Assembly: GCA_023248915.1 (NCBI GenBank)
Contig: JAHFDQ010000046.1
Location: 1 to 17,861 of the forward strand
DNA: 17,861 bases
Source: Archangiaceae bacterium
GTDB taxonomy: Bacteria > Myxococcota > Myxococcia > Myxococcales > Myxococcaceae
Direction of reading: 5' to 3'
How positions within the stretch are numbered: position 1 is the first letter of the stretch; every line of letters begins with the position of its first letter. Under the pieces are notes generated by a model. It saw only the letters and a list, made by a program, of their open reading frames with translations. It had not been told where the DNA came from and made no database searches. Position numbers and translations under genes: made by a program. Shown here one piece after another: positions 15,544-17,861 of the stretch.

Positions 15544-15801
15544 AGTGACCGTGTCGACCTCCGCTTTGACCAATGTGGGCGCTCCGACGTCTTGGGGTCG
15601 CCCTCTCCGCTCGGGCTGAGCGGCGATCCGCGCGGGCTGACTGACGCCGGTCGGGCTGACCGACGGTGCGCGCGGGCTGACCGACGGTTCGCGGGCTGAC
15701 CGACGGTTCGCTCGCGCTGGCCGGCGATGCGCTCGTGCTGGGCGGAGCCCCTCTCGGGCTGACCGGAGATCCGCTCGGGCTGACCGAGAACGCCTTGGCC
15801 G
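15481..15801 (-). other. Open frame after the vWA stop, possible gene remnant
   Basis: Directly after the vWA gene's TGA, the same minus-strand frame stays open for 106 codons to a TAA at 15481-15483. The first two-thirds translate the 21-bp array as low-complexity Arg/Ala/Ser. The last 35 or so codons look coding (EVDTVTVRPDDRQTWRV, then GAVKLK and stop), with G/C-rich third positions. The only in-frame start I see near that part is a TTG close to 15571. It may be the 3' end of a decayed gene; chance openness in GC-rich DNA is a real alternative. Confidence 0.25.
15608..15792. repeat. Nine-unit 21-bp tandem array
   Basis: Nine degenerate units occur without gaps, starting at 15608, 15629, 15648, 15669, 15690, 15709, 15730, 15751 and 15772. 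Seven are 21 bp and two are 19 bp. The core is CGCTCGGGCTGACCGACGG plus two variable bases. The central GGGCTGACCGA is best conserved. The array ends 9 bp downstream of the vWA gene's stop. With no spacers between units it is a minisatellite, not a CRISPR array. Confidence 0.88.
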
Positions 15802-17861
15802 TCAGCAGCCCAGCGGGTAGCTAACGTCCACTACCGAGCCGGCTGCAGGCACCGCCGCCGGGGCGAAGACGACGCTGTTGCTGGCGGCGTCATAGGCCCA
15901 GCCGGAAGTCACCGGCAGCCCGTTCACCTGCACCGTCACCTGCTGGGCGTTGCCGGGCTTCTCGCTCAAGGGGAAGCGCGCCTTCGGCCCGAAGGCGTTG
16001 GCCGACAGTCGGGTCAGCGACGCGGCCCAGTCCTGGGTGCAGATGCTCTCGGTGATGCCCCCGGTCGCCTGCGCCAGCGCCAGGTACCGCGAGCCGCTGC
16101 TGGCCGCGGTCGGGCAGGTCGACAGGTCCGGCGGCCCGACCACGGCCGAGAACGAGAGCTGCGAGTCGTCGCCCTTCAGCCCTTTGAAGACCGTCTCGTA
16201 GAACGCGACGGGCTGCGGCGACGAGTCGTCCTCGTCGGAGATGACGATGACGGCCAGCTTCGCGTCCGGACGGAGGAAACCGAGGTTGCCGTCGTTCACC
16301 AGCGACGTGGTCGGGTCGTCGGCCTCGTTCGCCAGTGGCGCCGAGAGCGCCCGGTAGGCGGCCTCGAGCCCCTGCTCGTCCCAGTGGCAAAAGCCCACGG
16401 TGACGTCGGTGGCAAACACCTGCGCGGCGTTGGGGGTGCTCGGTGTGAGGATTCGCGGGCTGGTGCCGTCGGCGGGGAAGAGCCGGCCGGCCTCGTCGCC
16501 GCTGGCTCCTCCCGGGCAGGCCGCCCAACCGCCCGCGGCCGGTTCGATGCCGGTGGTGGTGACGCCGAGGTGGTAGTCGATGCCCGACCCCTGGGCCGCG
16601 GACAGGACGGCGGCGAAGTTCTGAGCCAGCCCCGCCTGCTCTTCCACCATCGAGCCCGAGTTGTCGACCACGAAGAGCAGGTCGACCTTCGTCTGCCCTT
16701 CCTGGAAGAAGCGGTCGGACTGGTTCAGGTCCGCCACGGCGCGCCCCGACAGCCCGACCGCCAGAGGCGCGGCCAGGTTGGCGTCGATGCGCAGCGCCCC
16801 CCAGTCGTCGCCCACGACGGCAGGGTGGTAGGCGACCACCAGATTCGTATAGGCGCCGGGCGGCAGGTTGAAGGGCATCGCCGGCGCCACGGCGACCGAG
16901 AACGACGTCGAAGTCGCCATGCCGATGGCGAGCGACGACATATGCACCGTTCCCGAGCAGTTGTTCAGCGCGTTCACCGTGCGGGTGCGCGCTCCGCACG
17001 AGAGCGGAGTCACCCCGAAGTCGAGGTTCGCCGGCTGAAGCAGCAGGCAGCCCTGAATCCCCCGGCCGCTGACGGGCACGGTGGCGTGGCCCCCGGGTCC
17101 GTTCAGGAACGCCTCGGCCAGCCCCGAGTAGACTCCCACCGCCTGGGGCGCGAACTTCACCGGCAGGAGCGCGCTCTCACCGGGCGCGAGCAGCCGCGAC
17201 GCCGCGCCCGCCGACGTGAACTCGACGTCCGAGCCTGGGACGAGCTGCGCGGCCGACAAGAAGCAGTCGTCGGTGCCGGTGTTGCGGAAGGCCACGCCCA
17301 GCGTCACCTGTGAACCGACGCCCACCGCCCCGAAGTCGAGCGTCGCCGGGTCGGCGACGTACTGGCAGGGCGTGAACGACACGGTCTGGCCCTTCATCGC
17401 CACCTCGCCGGACGAGGTCGCGGCGTCGAGGCTCACCTTGAACAGAAGCCGCGCCGTGCTCTGGCCCGAAGCGGGCTTGGGCGTGAAGAGGACGCCGACT
17501 GGCGCCACCGCTCCGGCCTTGAGCGGCACCGGTTGCGCCGGCTGCGCCAACCCGAAGAAACCTCCGACGTCGACCGCCACCGCCAGGTCGGTCACCACCA
17601 CCGGACGGCCGCAGCGGTTGAGCAGGTCGACCTCCTTCGACGCCGTCATCAGCTCGGGCACGATGCCGAAGTCCACCGCCCGCGGCAGCGCCACCACGCA
17701 GGAGTCGCCCACTTCCCCCTTCACCGGCAGCATCGGCCACCCGCCGGCCACGGTGTTGCCGGCCTTCACCTTGACCTGGAGGAAGGCCACGGGCACCGGC
17801 CCGGCAGCGGCCGGCGCGAAGCGAACGAGCGTCTCAACGCTCGCCCCGGCCGGAATCGTCG
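15802..17861 (-). CDS. Secreted vWA and choice-of-anchor D domain protein, 5' end outside the window
   Basis: The frame stays open to the window edge and the sequence there (ETLVRFAPAAAGPVPVAF) continues a beta domain, so the start lies beyond. At least three ASH/choice-of-anchor D-type beta repeats are visible (for example DPATLDFGAVGVGSQVTL, PANLDFGVTPLSCGART), each with paired cysteines. Then comes a von Willebrand A domain whose VDLLFVVDNSGSM holds the DxSxS metal-binding MIDAS motif (about 665 bp from the window end on the gene's own strand, 16650-16690). A C-terminal beta region ends SVVDVSYPLGC. Such proteins are common in Myxococcota and are probably exported, with roles in adhesion or surface complexes; the ligand is unknown. 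The cysteines suggest disulfides and an extracytoplasmic site. The visible part is about 685 residues. No partner gene is visible. Confidence 0.88.
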   Translation of the reverse strand, partial: TIPAGASVETLVRFAPAAAGPVPVAFLQVKVKAGNTVAGGWPMLPVKGEVGDSCVVALPRAVDFGIVPELMTASKEVDLLNRCGRPVVVTDLAVAVDVGGFFGLAQPAQPVPLKAGAVAPVGVLFTPKPASGQSTARLLFKVSLDAATSSGEVAMKGQTVSFTPCQYVADPATLDFGAVGVGSQVTLGVAFRNTGTDDCFLSAAQLVPGSDVEFTSAGAASRLLAPGESALLPVKFAPQAVGVYSGLAEAFLNGPGGHATVPVSGRGIQGCLLLQPANLDFGVTPLSCGARTRTVNALNNCSGTVHMSSLAIGMATSTSFSVAVAPAMPFNLPPGAYTNLVVAYHPAVVGDDWGALRIDANLAAPLAVGLSGRAVADLNQSDRFFQEGQTKVDLLFVVDNSGSMVEEQAGLAQNFAAVLSAAQGSGIDYHLGVTTTGIEPAAGGWAACPGGASGDEAGRLFPADGTSPRILTPSTPNAAQVFATDVTVGFCHWDEQGLEAAYRALSAPLANEADDPTTSLVNDGNLGFLRPDAKLAVIVISDEDDSSPQPVAFYETVFKGLKGDDSQLSFSAVVGPPDLSTCPTAASSGSRYLALAQATGGITESICTQDWAASLTRLSANAFGPKARFPLSEKPGNAQQVTVQVNGLPVTSGWAYDAASNSVVFAPAAVPAAGSVVDVSYPLGC

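Larger units (their letters stand above)
15212..15801. other. Gene-free, repeat-rich region
   Basis: No confident gene lies in these 590 bp. It holds a pair of inverted elements meeting at a perfect 32-bp palindrome (15294-15543), a 21-bp tandem array (15608-15792) and a minus-strand open frame in the vWA gene's frame (to a TAA at 15481). The first 80 bp (15212-15293) show nothing apart from a possible promoter for the small membrane protein gene. Confidence 0.7.

Noticed and set aside
15608..15792. CRISPR array
   Set aside because: The units are directly adjacent, degenerate and 19-21 bp long, with no unique spacers and no cas genes.

Overview
The window is GC-rich DNA that looks like a member of the Myxococcota (myxobacteria or relatives). 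Four things suggest this: strong G/C preference at third codon positions, a sigma-54 activator with a Fis-type helix-turn-helix, a large secreted von Willebrand A protein with repeated choice-of-anchor D (ASH-like) domains, and a complete alpha-2-macroglobulin/PBP1C operon. This is an inference from gene content; there is no rRNA or other phylogenetic marker.

Left part (1-4529, mostly + strand): the 3' part of a sigma-54-dependent activator; a two-gene AbiE type IV toxin-antitoxin pair (antitoxin about 1103-1894, toxin about 1891-2724, overlapping as TTGA) with a palindrome in its promoter; an unrecognised membrane-anchored protein (2796-3542); a lone DUF2442 protein (3784-4050); and an unrecognised 136-residue protein (4119-4529). 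This reads as accessory DNA.

Middle (4512-6222): a gene for a STAND/archaeal-type ATPase with a C-terminal PD-(D/E)XK nuclease-like domain lies between two copies of a 26-bp direct repeat (25/26 identical). The left copy is the 3' end of the 136-residue gene. The right copy covers the 3' end of pbpC, on the other strand. Removing one repeat plus the ATPase gene would rejoin the two neighbours tail to tail with a 7-bp overlap and both proteins intact. The ATPase gene has a promoter placing transcription start at or next to its ATG, and a perfect 11-bp-arm palindrome just upstream. This looks like a compact single-gene insertion, possibly a defence cargo, and is the most interesting feature here.

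Right part (6208-17861, - strand): pbpC preceded by a 1991-residue alpha-2-macroglobulin lipoprotein with an intact CLEQ thioester, as in the enterobacterial yfhM-pbpC operon. They presumably act together in the periplasm, the macroglobulin trapping proteases and PBP1C repairing peptidoglycan. Upstream are a small two-helix membrane protein (14804-15211), a 590-bp gene-free stretch, and the 3' part of a secreted vWA/choice-of-anchor D protein (15802 to the window end). The gene-free stretch holds a pair of about 122-bp inverted elements with 11-bp terminal inverted repeats meeting at a 32-bp perfect palindrome, a nine-unit 21-bp tandem array, and an open frame that may be a gene remnant.
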